Positions 1-9,825 of a stretch of DNA of 64,000 nt are shown piece after piece. The translations under genes were made by a program, and so were the position numbers. The notes under the pieces were generated by a model. The model saw only the letters and a program-made list of their open reading frames with translations. It did not search any database and was not told where the DNA came from. Origin of the DNA: DATLSM01 sp963722965 (GTDB taxonomy: Bacteria > Actinomycetota > Thermoleophilia > Solirubrobacterales > 70-9); the NCBI GenBank assembly GCA_963722965.1, contig CAVROX010000003.1, positions 1 through 64,000 of the forward strand. Reading direction: 5' to 3'. Position 1 is the first letter of the stretch. Every line of letters begins with the position of its first letter.

Positions 1-4
1 GCTC

Positions 5-1009
5 GTGAGCGCTTCGGGCGAGTACCCGGCCTTCGTCGGCCACGACCTGCTGGCGGCCGGCTGGTGGCCGCTCAGCGGTCGCCGCTTCTGCATCACCGAC
101 GCCTCCGTCGGCGCCCTCTACGCCGATTCGGTCGAGCCTCTGGCCGCCCGCATCGAGGTCGAGCCGGGAGAGGGCTCAAAGACGATGGCGGAGGCCGAGC
201 GGGTGCTGCGCGAGCTGGCGCGCGCCGGGATGACCCGCGAGGACCAAGTCCTCGCCCTCGGCGGGGGGGTGGTCGGCGACCTCGCCGGATTCTGCGCCCA
301 CCTCTACCAGCGCGGGGTACCGGTGATCCAGATCCCGACCACGCTGGTCGCCCAGGTCGATTCTGCCTACGGCGGCAAGACCGGGGTGGACCTTCCCGAG
401 GGAAAGAACTACGCCGGCGCCTACCAGCTGCCGGTGGCGGTGATCGCCGACTCCCTGACCCTGGCAACCCTGCCCGCCGGAGAGCTTGCGGCAGGATTCG
501 TCGAGGCGCTGAAGACAGGGCTGTTGGCGGGTGGCACCCTCTGGGACCGGGTGTCATCGATCGCGGCGATCGACCCGGCCGGCCTCGACGACGTCCTCTT
601 CGCCTGTGCTCGCTACAAGTGCGAGGTTGTCGCCGCTGACGAGCGCGACCGGGGCCGCCGCGCAGTGCTCAACCTCGGCCACACGGTCGGGCATGCAATC
701 GAGGCGGCGAGCGGCTACTCGCGCTACCGCCATGGCGAGGCAGTCGGCCTCGGCCTGCTGGCGGCGCTGGAGCTATCAGAGGCCCCAGCGCTCCACGACG
801 AGGTCAAGGCACTCCTCGCCCGCCACGGCCTGCCGACCCGCCTGGACCCGGAAATCAGCGTCGATGCCATCCTCGACGCCGTTCAACGCGACAAGAAGCG
901 CAGTGCGGCAGGAGTCGGCTTCGTCCTTCTCACCGAACCCGGCCTCCCCCGCTCGGGGCAGCTGGTCGACCCAGATAGGGTCCGCGAAGCCGTGGAGGGC
1001 CTTCAATGA
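5..1009 (+). CDS. aroB: 3-dehydroquinate synthase (AroB), N-terminus probably cut by window edge
   Basis: Cytosolic enzyme of the shikimate pathway that cyclises DAHP to 3-dehydroquinate using NAD+ and a divalent metal. The NAD-binding GGGVVGD motif lies near residue 86, followed by PTTLVAQVDSAYGGKTGVD (about 111-129). Probable metal ligands are E167, H226 (NLGHTVGH) and H243 (RHGEAV). The readable protein is 334 aa, slightly short for the family. The frame is open to the window edge and the GTG at 5 has almost no upstream sequence, so the true start may lie outside. It is followed by aroQ and pepP in the same direction, a common actinobacterial shikimate order. Confidence 0.93.
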   Translation: MSASGEYPAFVGHDLLAAGWWPLSGRRFCITDASVGALYADSVEPLAARIEVEPGEGSKTMAEAERVLRELARAGMTREDQVLALGGGVVGDLAGFCAHLYQRGVPVIQIPTTLVAQVDSAYGGKTGVDLPEGKNYAGAYQLPVAVIADSLTLATLPAGELAAGFVEALKTGLLAGGTLWDRVSSIAAIDPAGLDDVLFACARYKCEVVAADERDRGRRAVLNLGHTVGHAIEAASGYSRYRHGEAVGLGLLAALELSEAPALHDEVKALLARHGLPTRLDPEISVDAILDAVQRDKKRSAAGVGFVLLTEPGLPRSGQLVDPDRVREAVEGLQ

Positions 1010-1064
1010 ACCTGGGTCGTTGCCTTTCCTGGTCAGCTGCGGACACAGAGCGCTGGAGGCTAAC

Positions 1065-1523
1065 TTGACCACCGCCCACAACCGCGTCGCCGTCCTGCAC
1101 GGCGTCAACTTCGACATCCTCGACCGGCGCGATCCCGCGATCTATGGCGGCATCTCGCTCAGCACTCTGGAGAAACGGATCCAGGACTGGGGTCGCGAGC
1201 TGGGGCTGGAGACGATCTTTTTCCAGACCAACTCCGAGGGCGAGTTCGTCGAGTACCTGCACCGCCTGCCCGAGCAGGCCGACGCGGCGTTGATCAACGC
1301 CGGCGCCTGGACCCACTACAGCCGCGCGATTGCCGACGCGCTCGATTTCGCCGGCCTGCCCTGCGTCGAGGTTCATCTCTCAGACGTTGATGCCCGCGAG
1401 AGCTGGCGGCGGGTCTCGGTCTTCGACGGCCTGGTCCTGGCAAAGGTCTCGGGCAAGGGTCCCGATGGCTACCGCGAGGCGCTGGCGCTGCTGTCCCGCG
1501 AGCTTGGCGTAGGCGGGGAGTGA
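1065..1523 (+). CDS. aroQ: Type II 3-dehydroquinate dehydratase (AroQ)
   Basis: Dehydrates 3-dehydroquinate to 3-dehydroshikimate, the step after AroB. The start is a TTG at 1065 preceded by GGAGG five bases upstream; the ATG at 1006 is in another frame. The 152-aa product is the usual type II length. Catalytic Tyr lies in AIYGG (about Y27), Asn in INAGAWTH (about N78-H84) and His in VEVHLS (about H104). The usual GPNLNLLG opening is changed to GVNFDILD, a mild departure from the consensus. The stop overlaps the pepP start by four bases, which supports translational coupling. Confidence 0.9.
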   Translation: MTTAHNRVAVLHGVNFDILDRRDPAIYGGISLSTLEKRIQDWGRELGLETIFFQTNSEGEFVEYLHRLPEQADAALINAGAWTHYSRAIADALDFAGLPCVEVHLSDVDARESWRRVSVFDGLVLAKVSGKGPDGYREALALLSRELGVGGE

Positions 1524-2582
1524 TGGGCGAGCGGGGCGAGCGCCTCGTCGGTCTGCTCGCCGAGCCTGGACTCGACCAGATCCTGGTCACCAACCTCACC
1601 AACGTTCGCTACCTGACGGGATTTGGCGGCACCAACGGCGCCTGCATCTGTGGCGAGGACCTGCGCCTCTTCCTCACCGATTTCCGATACACCGAGCGCG
1701 CCGCCGCTGAGGTTGAGGATTGGGAGGTCGTGAGCGTCGAGAGCGATTGGCTTGCCGGAATTGCAAAGCACCTGCGTGGCAGGGTCGGCTTTGAAGACGA
1801 CCACCTCTCGGTGCGGACTCTGAAGCGATTGGAGGAAAAACTCCCAGCAGGGGTGGAGGCGCTGGCGGCGGGGGGCATGGTGGAGAAGCTGCGCCGCGTC
1901 AAGGACTCCGCGGAGCTCGCCGCGATCGGCGCGGCCTCCGAGCTCGCGGACGATGTCTGGGGCTGGAGCCTGGAGCGCGGTCTCGCCGGCCGCAGCGAGC
2001 GCGATGTTGCGCGCGCCGCCGAGGCGCGAATCCGTGCGCTGGGGGCCGATCCCTCCTTCCCGGCGATCGTCGCTGCCGGTCCCAACGGCGCGCTCCCCCA
2101 CGCCGAGCCCGGCGAGCGTGAGATCGGCCACGGTGAGCTGGTCGTCTTCGACATGGGTGCCCAAGTTGACGGTTATTGCTCTGACGGCACCCGCACCTTC
2201 GCCACCGGTGAGCCCGGCGAGGAGGCGCGCGCCATTTACGAGATCGTGCGAGAGGCCCAGGCGGCAGCGCTCGCGGTGGTTGGCGCTGGCGTTGCCGGCG
2301 AGGTACTCGACACGGTCGCCCGCGAGGCGATCGAGGCTGCCGGTCACGGCGAGCGCTTTGGTCACGGGCTCGGCCACGGAGTCGGTCTGGAGGTGCACGA
2401 GGCGCCCCGCATATCCCAGCGCTCTCGAGGATGTTCTGCAGGCCGGCGAAGTTGTGACGATCGAGCCCGGGATCTACCTCCCCGGAGCGCTGGGGGTGAG
2501 GATCGAGGATCTCGTCGTGGTCACCGAGGAGGGCTACCGCAACCTCAGCGGCCTGCCCAAGGAGCTGCAGCTGGTCGATTAG
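1520..2582 (+). CDS. pepP: Xaa-Pro aminopeptidase (M24 family), one frameshift
   Basis: Creatinase-like N-domain followed by an M24 pita-bread metallopeptidase domain that removes N-terminal residues ahead of proline. Metal-site motifs are visible: VVFDMGAQVDGYCSDGTRTF, GHGLGHGVGLEVHEAP, then VVTIEPGIYL and GVRIEDLV in a second frame. The frame changes near 2412, just after the HEAP motif. The total length (1063 nt) is one base over a codon multiple, so a single inserted base explains it. ATG overlaps the aroQ stop. In many actinobacteria efp and nusB follow directly; here about 6 kb of opposite-strand genes intervene. Confidence 0.85.
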
Positions 2583-2894
2583 AGGGGGCTGCCCTCGCCT
2601 GCATAGTTGGTCGCGTTGAGCGGCTGCCCTGTTGTCAGTTTCCGCGCCCCTCGGCGCTCAGGTTCAGGTCGGCCGCGGCGAGCGGGGCCTGCGTCAGTCA
2701 CTCAACTGGCCTGCGCGACCCCCCACCAGGACGGAGCTGGGAGGGGCTTGCCGACGGCGAACGGGAGGCAACGCCGCTCCGGCAGGCGCCAACCTGAGCG
2801 CGGCGCTCTTGCCCTGTCACCCGGGTGGATCTCCTGTGGCGGCAAACGGTGGGGCCGGGATATGGTTCTCATCCACCGCCGGAGCGGATCGCGC
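2583..2894. other. Intergenic region between convergent genes
   Basis: About 310 bases between the pepP stop and the M42 peptidase stop. I see no supported gene, RNA or strong hairpin terminator; open frames here lack start signals and family resemblance. Confidence 0.5.
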
Positions 2895-3959
2895 TCAGCG
2901 GCTGAGATCAACACCCTCGCGGAGTCCCTGAGCAAAGGCGACGATCAGCTCGATCGCGGAATCGACGTCGGCGAGGTCGACCATCTCGACCGGAGAGTGC
3001 ATGTAGCGCAGGGGAATGGAGACGAGACCGGTCGGGATACCCGAGCGCGAGATTTGGAGCACGTCGGCGTCGGTGCTGGTGCCGCGCCCACTGGCGCTTA
3101 GCGTGTGCTTGACGCCAGCCTCCTCCGCCGAGTTGACCAGCAGCTCGAAGACCTTCGGCGAGAGGGTCGAACCGCGTCCAATCGCCGGTCCCGATCCGAG
3201 CGGATGGCTACCGATCTCCTTCTCATCGACCCCCGGAGCGTCGGTGGCGTGGGTGACATCGACGGCGATCGCGATGTCAGGTCGCACCTCGAAGGCCGCC
3301 GTCCTGGCGCCGAACAGGCCGATCTCCTCCTGCACCGCGGCGACGGCGGCGAAACTTCCCGCCAGGCCGCCACGCTCGTGGCAGCGACGCAGAGCGTCCA
3401 GCGCGACGTAGGCGCCCAGCCGGTTGTCCATCGAGCGGGAGACCAGCCGCCCGCCCAGCGCCGCCTTCGGCTCAGAGGCGATCACGACTGGGTCGCCGAC
3501 CCGGACCAACTCCGCCGCCGCCTCTCGGTCGGCGGCGCCGATGTCGATGTGCAGCTCTTTCAGCTCAACCACCTTCTTGCGTTGGTCGGGATCGAGCAGG
3601 TGGATCGGCTTGCGCCCGACTACGCCCGGAATCAGCCCGTCCCTGCCCCGTAACTCGACCCGCTGGCCGACCAAGATCTGCGGGTCCCAGCCGCCGATTG
3701 GAGCGAACCACAGGAATCCCTTCTCGTCGATGTGGGTGACGAGAAGTCCGATCTCGTCGATGTGGCCGACCACCGCGAGCAGCGGCGCGGAGTCGCCAAC
3801 CCGAGCGATCGAGGATCCGAGCCCGTCGCTGGAGAGCTCAGCAAAGGATGCCGCCTCACGCCAGACGGCCGCCGCAGGCTCCTCATACCCCGATGGGGCG
3901 GCGGTGCGCAGCAGCCTGTCGAGCAGCGTCGGGGTCTGTGTCATGGGCATCGCTGGCAC
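2895..3959 (-). CDS. M42 family metallo-aminopeptidase
   Basis: Cytosolic dinuclear-metal aminopeptidase of the M42 (tetrahedral/FrvX-like) family, 354 aa. Ligand and catalytic motifs occur in order: GHIDEIG (His), SMDNRLG (bridging Asp), VQEEIGLFGA (Glu-Glu), VDVTHATD (Asp) and RYMHSPVE (His). The chosen start is a GTG at 3959 with AAGGAG six bases upstream; in-frame ATGs at 3950 and 3944 are alternatives. It overlaps the end of the LtrA-like gene by about 19 bases and is last in a minus-strand run with the Nramp and LtrA genes. Substrate preference cannot be read from sequence. Confidence 0.9.
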   Translation of the reverse strand: MPAMPMTQTPTLLDRLLRTAAPSGYEEPAAAVWREAASFAELSSDGLGSSIARVGDSAPLLAVVGHIDEIGLLVTHIDEKGFLWFAPIGGWDPQILVGQRVELRGRDGLIPGVVGRKPIHLLDPDQRKKVVELKELHIDIGAADREAAAELVRVGDPVVIASEPKAALGGRLVSRSMDNRLGAYVALDALRRCHERGGLAGSFAAVAAVQEEIGLFGARTAAFEVRPDIAIAVDVTHATDAPGVDEKEIGSHPLGSGPAIGRGSTLSPKVFELLVNSAEEAGVKHTLSASGRGTSTDADVLQISRSGIPTGLVSIPLRYMHSPVEMVDLADVDSAIELIVAFAQGLREGVDLSR

Positions 3960-5268
3960 ACTCCGCTCCTTGGTAAATACTCAAACGTCGTCGCTGGCAG
4001 GCGCACGCGCTCCCGGCAGTATGTCGAGTCGAACAGGCGTCCGCTTTGAGAGCGGATCGTGGCGGATCGGCTAGTGGCGCGGGGGAGCAGGGGAGTCGCC
4101 GTGCCCTGGTGGCGAACCCGCTCGCGCGCTTCACCGTAGCCGCGGGTCTCGTAGGCGATCATCGCCCAGATCAGGACGTTGGCGATCGCCAGCGCGGCCA
4201 GCGCTGGCACGTCGGTTGCGACCGGGATGAGGATCAACAGGACTACCGCGACCAGCAGGCGCTGCCGATTGACCGTGCGTATATGCCGGAAACGAAAGGC
4301 GACGTGCCCGAGCAGGTAGATCGCGACTCCTCCCATCAGGGCAAACGCCCGGACGGCACTCAGGTGATCGTCGACGTGGCCGATCGTCGTCTTCAGGCCC
4401 AGCGCGACGAGCACGATTCCGGCGACGAAGAGCAGGTGGATGTAGGAGTAGGAGTCGCGGGCCAGCTCGTTGCGCACGCGGCCCTCCTCGGTGCTCGCCA
4501 ACCGTCGCCCGGCGACCAGGGCGACGATGTCGAAGTAGGCCCACCACATCGCCGCCGCGAGCGCGACGCCGAGAATGGCCGCGGTGCCGATCCCAAGCGT
4601 GAGGGTGTGAGCGGCACCGGCGCCGATCGCGACGATCGACTCGCCGAGCGCGATGATCACGATCAGCCCGTGGCGCTCGGCGAAGTGTCGGGGGACCAGT
4701 TTCCACCCCCTGAGCCAAAGAAATAAGGCCCCGCCATATCGAGGAAGAGTGCGAGCATCCAGAGGGAGCCCTGCGCAAGGCCGCCGAGGAAGGACGCGGA
4801 GACCAACAGGGCGACCGCTACCGCGGTGCTTGCACCGAGCCCCAGTACCGAGTGGCGCAGCGCGTCGTCGCCGGGGCTGGCGAGCATGAAGAGGGCGATG
4901 TGGGCGATGCGAACCACCCCGTAGGAGAGGGCAAAGCAGAGGGCGAGGGTGCCGAATGCCTCCGGCACGCAGATCGAGACGATCAGCAGCGCGGCCATCG
5001 CCCCGAACATGACCAGCCGCACCGCACCCTCCTCGGGGTCGATGACGCTGGTCAGCCAGGCGTAACCGACCCACGCCCACCACAGCATTCCCAGCACAAG
5101 CAGGCCCTGGACAAGCCCCGACCAGGTCGGGTGGTGATACATCAGTGCCGTGCACTGGGTGATCGCCAGCACGAAGACGAGGTCAAAGAAGAGCTCCAGA
5201 GGGGTCACCTGATCGCCGTCGCGCAGCGCTGCGCTAAGGCGGGAGCTCCTTGCGGCTGTCGAAGCCAC
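3941..5268 (-). CDS. Low-temperature-requirement A (LtrA) family membrane protein, one frameshift
   Basis: Polytopic membrane protein with the LtrA hallmarks TPLELFFDLVFVLAITQ near the N-terminus, and PRHFAERHGLIVIIALGES midway, followed by further hydrophobic helices. The frame changes near 4706-4710, at a run of five C (G on the coding strand). Adding one base would restore GSGGWKL and continuity, so a homopolymer deletion is the simplest explanation. The GTG start at 5268 lies 21 bases after the Nramp stop. The C-terminal 60 or so residues look poorly conserved and may reflect readthrough after another error. The function of the family is not established; the name comes from a Listeria cold phenotype. 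Confidence 0.8.
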
Positions 5269-5289
5269 GATCGGGTTCGACCCCGCCCG

Positions 5290-6940
5290 TCAGGCTCCGC
5301 CCAGCTGGGTCGCCTTGACGATGAGCAGTAAGACGGCGAGGACCAGGTAGCAGCGCAGGAGCATCATCCCGACTTTGCGCCCGGTCGACCAGCGCGGTCG
5401 CTCCAACAGGGCCAGGGGCGGCATTGTCCAGTTGCGGCGAACCTCCGCAGACATCGTGGCGGCAGGGGCTCGGTGCTCCCGACCGCGCAACATGGCCACC
5501 CCCGCCCCCAGCAGGGCCAGGACCAGGGCGATTCCGAGGTAGACCAACAGCGTGGCGGCGTTGATCGAGGGAAAGAGCGTCGTCGCCACCAGGATCATCG
5601 AGAGCATGACGAGGACGGCGACGATTACGCTCGCCAAAGCGTTGACCCAGGGGCCATTTGCCCAGGGTCCGAGCACCTCGCGATCGTTGCAGAGCAGCAG
5701 CAGGAAGACCGTCGCGCTGGGCAGCAGGACCCCGGCAAGCGCCTGGACCGCGGTCGTCATCACCCCAAGCGGGGCGCCGGGAATCAGCACGATCGCGGCG
5801 GCGAGGGCGACCAGCCCGGCGAAGATCGCGTAGAAGAGCTTCGCCTCGCGGAAGCCGCGGTGCAGCGAATGGCTGCGCGCCGAACACGTCGCCGAAGGCG
5901 TAGGTGGTGGCGAGCGTCACCGCGCCGGCGCCGATCAGCGACGCGTTGAGGAGCACGATCGCGAAGAAGGCGCCCGCCGCTGGTCCGATGTAGTGGCTGC
6001 AGTTCGCTGGCCACCGCGCCGGCGTCAGCGAAGTGGCCGAAGGGCGGGGGTGCCAGCGAAGGCGAAGGCGGTGACGGCGATCAGCGCGGCGGCACCGATC
6101 ACGACGATCAAGGCGCCGATCACCGTGTCGGCGCGCTCGTAGTTGATCCAGCGCGGCGTGATCCGCTTGTCGATCACGTTGGACTGCTGGAAGAAGAGCT
6201 GCCAAGGGGCGACGGTGGTACCGACGATCGCGATGATCAGCAGAATCGAGGTCGAGTCAGCCCCGCCTTCGATGCCGGGGACGAAGAAGTCGTGGGCAAC
6301 CGGGCCGAGCGTGCGGGTGGGCCATGACGCCAGCGGGATGACGAGAAAGTTGGCGAAGACGAAGAAGAACATGAAGCGCTCCCAACGCCGGAAGCTGCCG
6401 GTGGCAGTCATCGCGATCAGCAGCAGCGGCGGCGGCAGGCACGGCGATGTACTTGCCGATCCCGAGGTAGCCAAGGGCCAGACTGACGCCGATGAACTCG
6501 GTGACGATCGTGAGGAAGTTAAGGACGAACAGGTCGCCGACCGAGAACCAGCCCCAGAAGCGCCCGAAGCGCTCATTGATCAGGCGCGCGTGCCCAACTC
6601 CGGTCACGGCGCCGAGGCGGATCACCATCTCCTGGTTGACGATCAGCACTGGGATCAGCAGGAGCAGGACCCACAGCAAACTGGTGCCGAAGTTCTGGCC
6701 TGCCTGGGCGTAGGTGGAGACGCCGCCAGCGTCGTTGTCGCCGACCATCACGATCAGCCCTGGCCCCATGATCGCCAGCAGCGCCAGCAGGCGGGCCCGC
6801 CAGCCATAGCGGTGCGCGTCGTCGCGCATCCGGATCGTCCCAAGGGCGCCGTGGATGTCGCCGCGATCGGCCGGATCGAGGACCGCCGGAGCGCGCACCT
6901 CTTGGCGCCGCTGGTTGCCCTTGTCCTTGACCTCGTTCAT
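5290..6940 (-). CDS. Nramp (MntH-like) divalent metal transporter, about four frameshifts
   Basis: Proton-coupled Mn2+/Fe2+-type importer. Family signatures include MGPGLIVMVGDNDAGG (first helix, with the DxxG-type metal site), GTTVAPWQLFFQQSNV (helix-6 region), NASLIGAGAVTLATTYAFGD and GVMTTAVQALAGVLLPSA. These lie in successive frames, with breaks near 6440, 6042, 5998 and 5878; each fits one inserted base. ATG 6940 has GGAAGG seven bases upstream; in-frame starts at 6970 and 7021 are alternatives. The canonical DPGN of Nramp is read here as DNDAG, so the metal site may be non-standard. Neighbouring MgtE_N/CBS and LtrA genes suggest a metal-linked group. Confidence 0.82.
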
Positions 6941-7021
6941 CACCCACCCTTCCTCGCCGCTGGCAACCATCGCGCTTGCCCCTCGAACCAGCAACCGGGT
7001 GGGGGCGCGCGCGGGACTCAC

Positions 7022-7259
7022 TCGCGCGCGCCAAAGGTGTGATGACTAGCGCCTAGGCATCGAGACGGAGGCGCGCGCGGGCGGTCTGGTACTTCGCGGT
7101 AGGTCTTTGTCCATTTCCATTACCGGCTCCATCGCGTCTTTCTCACGTCTTCGCCACGCCCACGATAGGCAGGCGTGACTGCGCAGCGAGCCTAGCAGAG
7201 GGTCGACGGCTGACCGGCGGGTCTGGCCCGGGCGATTGAGCTACGAGCGTGCGGCGATT
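7022..7259. other. Intergenic region upstream of the Nramp gene
   Basis: About 240 bases between the CBS-protein stop and the earliest Nramp start. This would be the place for a metal-responsive leader or operator. I could not recognise a yybP-ykoY or other known riboswitch core by eye. Confidence 0.3.
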
Positions 7260-8510
7260 TCAGCTCTGGGCGACCCTGACGCGCCGCCGCCACTCCTCGG
7301 GGACAAGCACCTCGAGGACATCGTCGACGGTTATTACCCCGACCAGCTTGCCGGCCCCGTCAGTGACCGGTAACGCCACCAGGTTGAAGTCCGACATCAG
7401 ACAGGCGATCTCTGGCAGCTCATCGTCGGTCTGAGCGCGCTGGGGGTCCCGTTCGGCAATCTCCCGAATGGGGCGATTCTCATCGGTGCGCAGAAGGTCA
7501 AAGACCGAAGCCGAGCCGACTAGCCGACCGTCCTCGTCGATGAGGAAGGCGACGTTCAGAGCCTCGGGGACGACGGTGGTGCCCCGTCGAACCGCCAGCA
7601 GCGCCTCGCCGACGCTGGCCCGCTCGTCGAGGGAGACGAGCTCTGGGCTCATCAGTCCGCCAGCGGTTGCGGGGTTATAGCCAAGCAGCGTGCGCACCTT
7701 GCTCTGCTTGGCAGGTGGCAGGAGGGAGAGGATCGGCAGGCGTCTTTCCTGGTTGATCTCGTTGATCAGATCCGCCGCGTCGTCAGGGGCCATCCGGCTG
7801 AGCAGCTGGGCCGCTTCGGCATCCGAGCGCTCGCGGATGAACTCCAGCTGGTGCTCGTCGTCAAGCTCCTCAAAGACGTCGGCCTCGAGCTCGCGGTCGC
7901 TTCCCACCGCCTCGATGATCTCCTCGCCCTCGTCGTGGGAGGCAGCCTCGACGAGGTCGGCGATCTGGGCCGGATGCAGGTTGGTCAGCCTGCGGCGGCC
8001 GAGTCGAAGGCGCGATGTCGGCACGTGGCCGACAAAGGGCTCGAGCTGGGACCAGCTGAGGATTCGGTCATCGGCCTCGGGCTGAGAGCGTCCAGGCAGG
8101 AGCCTGCGCAAAATCCCTCGCGGCCTTGGGTCGATCCCCCCGAGGCGCCACCAGCCGCCGTCGCAAACGAGGATGATCTCGTGGGCAGTAACGAGCTGTG
8201 CGCGCTGCACGTCGATCAGCTTGCGCCCAAGCACGTCGTCTCCCAGCAGCACCTCTCCGGCTCGACGGGCGAACTGGGCGAGGCTGAGCTTCTCGCCGGA
8301 AAGGCGAACCTTCCCAGCTTCCAGGCTGGCGATGCGTTCGGTGGGTACGAAGAACTCGCGCCCGCCAACCTGTGCCTTGAGGCCGGTGACGGGAGGGAGG
8401 CCTTCGTCGCTTAAGCGAACGATCACGTCCTCGACCCGACCCAACTTCTCCCCGGCGCGGTCGAGCATCGGACTGCGGATCACCGCGGAGAGGGGGAGGG
8501 GCTCCGCCAC
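7260..8510 (-). CDS. PRC-barrel / MgtE N-domain / CBS-pair protein without a transport domain
   Basis: Soluble regulatory-looking protein of about 416 aa. A PRC-barrel-like segment (LSAVIRSPMLDRAGEKLGRVEDVIV and a second half-barrel) is followed by the MgtE N superhelical repeat (SDAEAAQLLSRMAPDDAADLI), then two CBS modules (AGGLMSPELVSLDERASVGE and PVTDGAGKLVGVITVDDVLE). In MgtE the N and CBS domains sense Mg2+, but no MgtE membrane domain follows. GTG 8510 fits the conserved beginning (HVAEPLPLSAVIRSP). ATGs at 8606 and 8612 are possible but would nearly reach the divergent efp start. The adjacent Nramp gene suggests a role as its metal or nucleotide sensor in trans (inference). Confidence 0.8.
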   Translation of the reverse strand: MAEPLPLSAVIRSPMLDRAGEKLGRVEDVIVRLSDEGLPPVTGLKAQVGGREFFVPTERIASLEAGKVRLSGEKLSLAQFARRAGEVLLGDDVLGRKLIDVQRAQLVTAHEIILVCDGGWWRLGGIDPRPRGILRRLLPGRSQPEADDRILSWSQLEPFVGHVPTSRLRLGRRRLTNLHPAQIADLVEAASHDEGEEIIEAVGSDRELEADVFEELDDEHQLEFIRERSDAEAAQLLSRMAPDDAADLINEINQERRLPILSLLPPAKQSKVRTLLGYNPATAGGLMSPELVSLDERASVGEALLAVRRGTTVVPEALNVAFLIDEDGRLVGSASVFDLLRTDENRPIREIAERDPQRAQTDDELPEIACLMSDFNLVALPVTDGAGKLVGVITVDDVLEVLVPEEWRRRVRVAQS

Positions 8511-8622
8511 ATGGAGAAGATACGCCACCTGGGCAGAGGTGCCGACGCCGATCTCCCGGACGCGGGTAATCTGCGCGTGCCCTTCCGAACACCGACCCCT
8601 GAGCATAGGCATCGATCGAGCA

Positions 8623-9186
8623 ATGCAGGTAAGTACCAACCAGTTCAAGAACGGCAGCCACATCGAGATCGACGGGGCGGTCTTCCGGATCATCGAGTTC
8701 CAGCACGTCAAGCCGGGTAAGGGTGGGGCGTTCGTGCGAACCAAGCTGCGCCGGATCGACGACGGCTCGGTCCTGGACAAGACGTTCAGGGCGGGGGAGA
8801 AGTTTCGGCCGGTGCGGACCGAGTCGCGCAAGATGCAGTACCTCTATGACTCCGGCGACGCCGTGGTCTTCATGGATAGCCGCGACTACGAGCAGATCGA
8901 GATCCCGCGCGAGGTGGCCGGCGAGGCGATGCAGTGGGTGCTCCCCAACGCCGAGGTCGATGTGCTATTTGTCGACGAGCGGCCCAGCGACGTGCAGGTG
9001 CCGAGCGCGATCGAGATGAAGGTGACCGGGACCGAGCCGGGGGTAAAGGGTGACACGGCCTCCGGCGGCGGCAGCAAGCCGGCGACGTTGGAGTCCGGCG
9101 TCAGCGTCCAGGTGCCGCTCTTTATCGAGGAGGGCGAGACAATCCGCGTCGACACCCGCAGCGGTGAGTACGTCTCCCGCGCCTGA
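8623..9186 (+). CDS. efp: Elongation factor P
   Basis: Ribosome-binding factor that relieves stalling at polyproline stretches. The 187-aa protein has three beta-barrel domains. The KOW-like N-domain carries the tip loop KPGKGGAFVRTKLRRI (about residues 29-44), with lysine in the position that is modified in many bacteria. The C-terminal OB domain ends with IRVDTRSGEYVSRA, typical for the family. ATG 8623 matches the usual N-terminus. It is followed after 39 bases by nusB, the standard efp-nusB pair, and is divergent from the PRC/CBS gene. Confidence 0.97.
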   Translation: MQVSTNQFKNGSHIEIDGAVFRIIEFQHVKPGKGGAFVRTKLRRIDDGSVLDKTFRAGEKFRPVRTESRKMQYLYDSGDAVVFMDSRDYEQIEIPREVAGEAMQWVLPNAEVDVLFVDERPSDVQVPSAIEMKVTGTEPGVKGDTASGGGSKPATLESGVSVQVPLFIEEGETIRVDTRSGEYVSRA

Positions 9187-9225
9187 GCGGCCTCGCCCGA
9201 GCGGAAGCGCGAGAATACTGCGTCC

Positions 9226-9597
9226 ATGCGCAGGTCCGACCAACGACGCGACGCAGTGTTTGCCTGCTACCAGCGTGAGGTGACCGGGCGGCCGCTTGAC
9301 GAGCTGATCTTCGACTCTCACCCGTTCACCCGCGAACTCGTCGAGGGCGTTGAGACCCACCGCGCGGAACTGGACGCGGTCATCGCCCGCCACGCGAAGG
9401 GATGGAGCCTTGATCGGATCGCGCCGCTGGACCGCAACCTCATGCGGGTCGCGCTCTTTGAGATCGAGCACGCCGACACCCCAGTCGAGGTGGCGATTAA
9501 CGAGGCGGTCGAAGTCGCCAAGGAGTACTGCGGAGCCGATGCCCCCGGCTTCGTCAACGGCATCCTCGGCGCCGCCGTTCGCGAGGGGGCTCGGTGA
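9226..9597 (+). CDS. nusB: Transcription antitermination factor NusB
   Basis: All-helical 123-aa protein that binds boxA RNA with S10 in rRNA antitermination complexes. The N-terminal RRDAVFACYQREVTG and the C-terminal PLDRNLMRVALFEIEH plus PVEVAINEAVEVAKEYC and FVNGIL match the family closely. It lies between efp and a short overlapping gene, in the same direction as the isoprenoid genes ispA and dxs. Confidence 0.96.
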   Translation: MRRSDQRRDAVFACYQREVTGRPLDELIFDSHPFTRELVEGVETHRAELDAVIARHAKGWSLDRIAPLDRNLMRVALFEIEHADTPVEVAINEAVEVAKEYCGADAPGFVNGILGAAVREGAR

Positions 9598-9767
9598 ACC
9601 GGCTCCAGGAAATATCTGAGCGCCTGCAGGAGATCGCCACCGAGTTGAAGGGGGAGGGGGTCGGTGGCGAGCGGGCGGGGGAGCTGGCGCGCGAGGCGGC
9701 CAAGCTCTCCGCTGAGGCGGTCGAGGCAGCCAACGATCGCATCCGCGAAGGCGAGGCGTCGGAGTGA
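9594..9767 (+). CDS. Short helical protein, possible exonuclease VII small subunit (XseB-like)
   Basis: A 57-residue reading frame begins with GTG overlapping the nusB stop (GTGA). The product is almost entirely helix-forming, with heptad-like leucines and Glu/Ala richness (LQEISERLQEIATELKG…, LAREAAKLSAEAVEAA). Position between nusB and ispA matches where xseB often sits in actinobacteria, and XseB proteins are short helical subunits. No xseA is visible beside it and the sequence match is weak, so the name is tentative. Confidence 0.5.
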   Translation: MNRLQEISERLQEIATELKGEGVGGERAGELAREAAKLSAEAVEAANDRIREGEASE

Positions 9768-9825
9768 TCGATTCTCTCCGCTGTTTCTTTTGCGCTCTGC
9801 GCGGCCGATCGGAACAGCGCCGACC

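Noticed and set aside
2607..3101. Open frame over the pepP-M42 intergenic region
   Set aside because: It crosses the M42 gene antisense, has no ribosome-binding site and no family resemblance.
7022..7259. yybP-ykoY manganese riboswitch before Nramp
   Set aside because: The conserved junction sequences could not be identified by eye.
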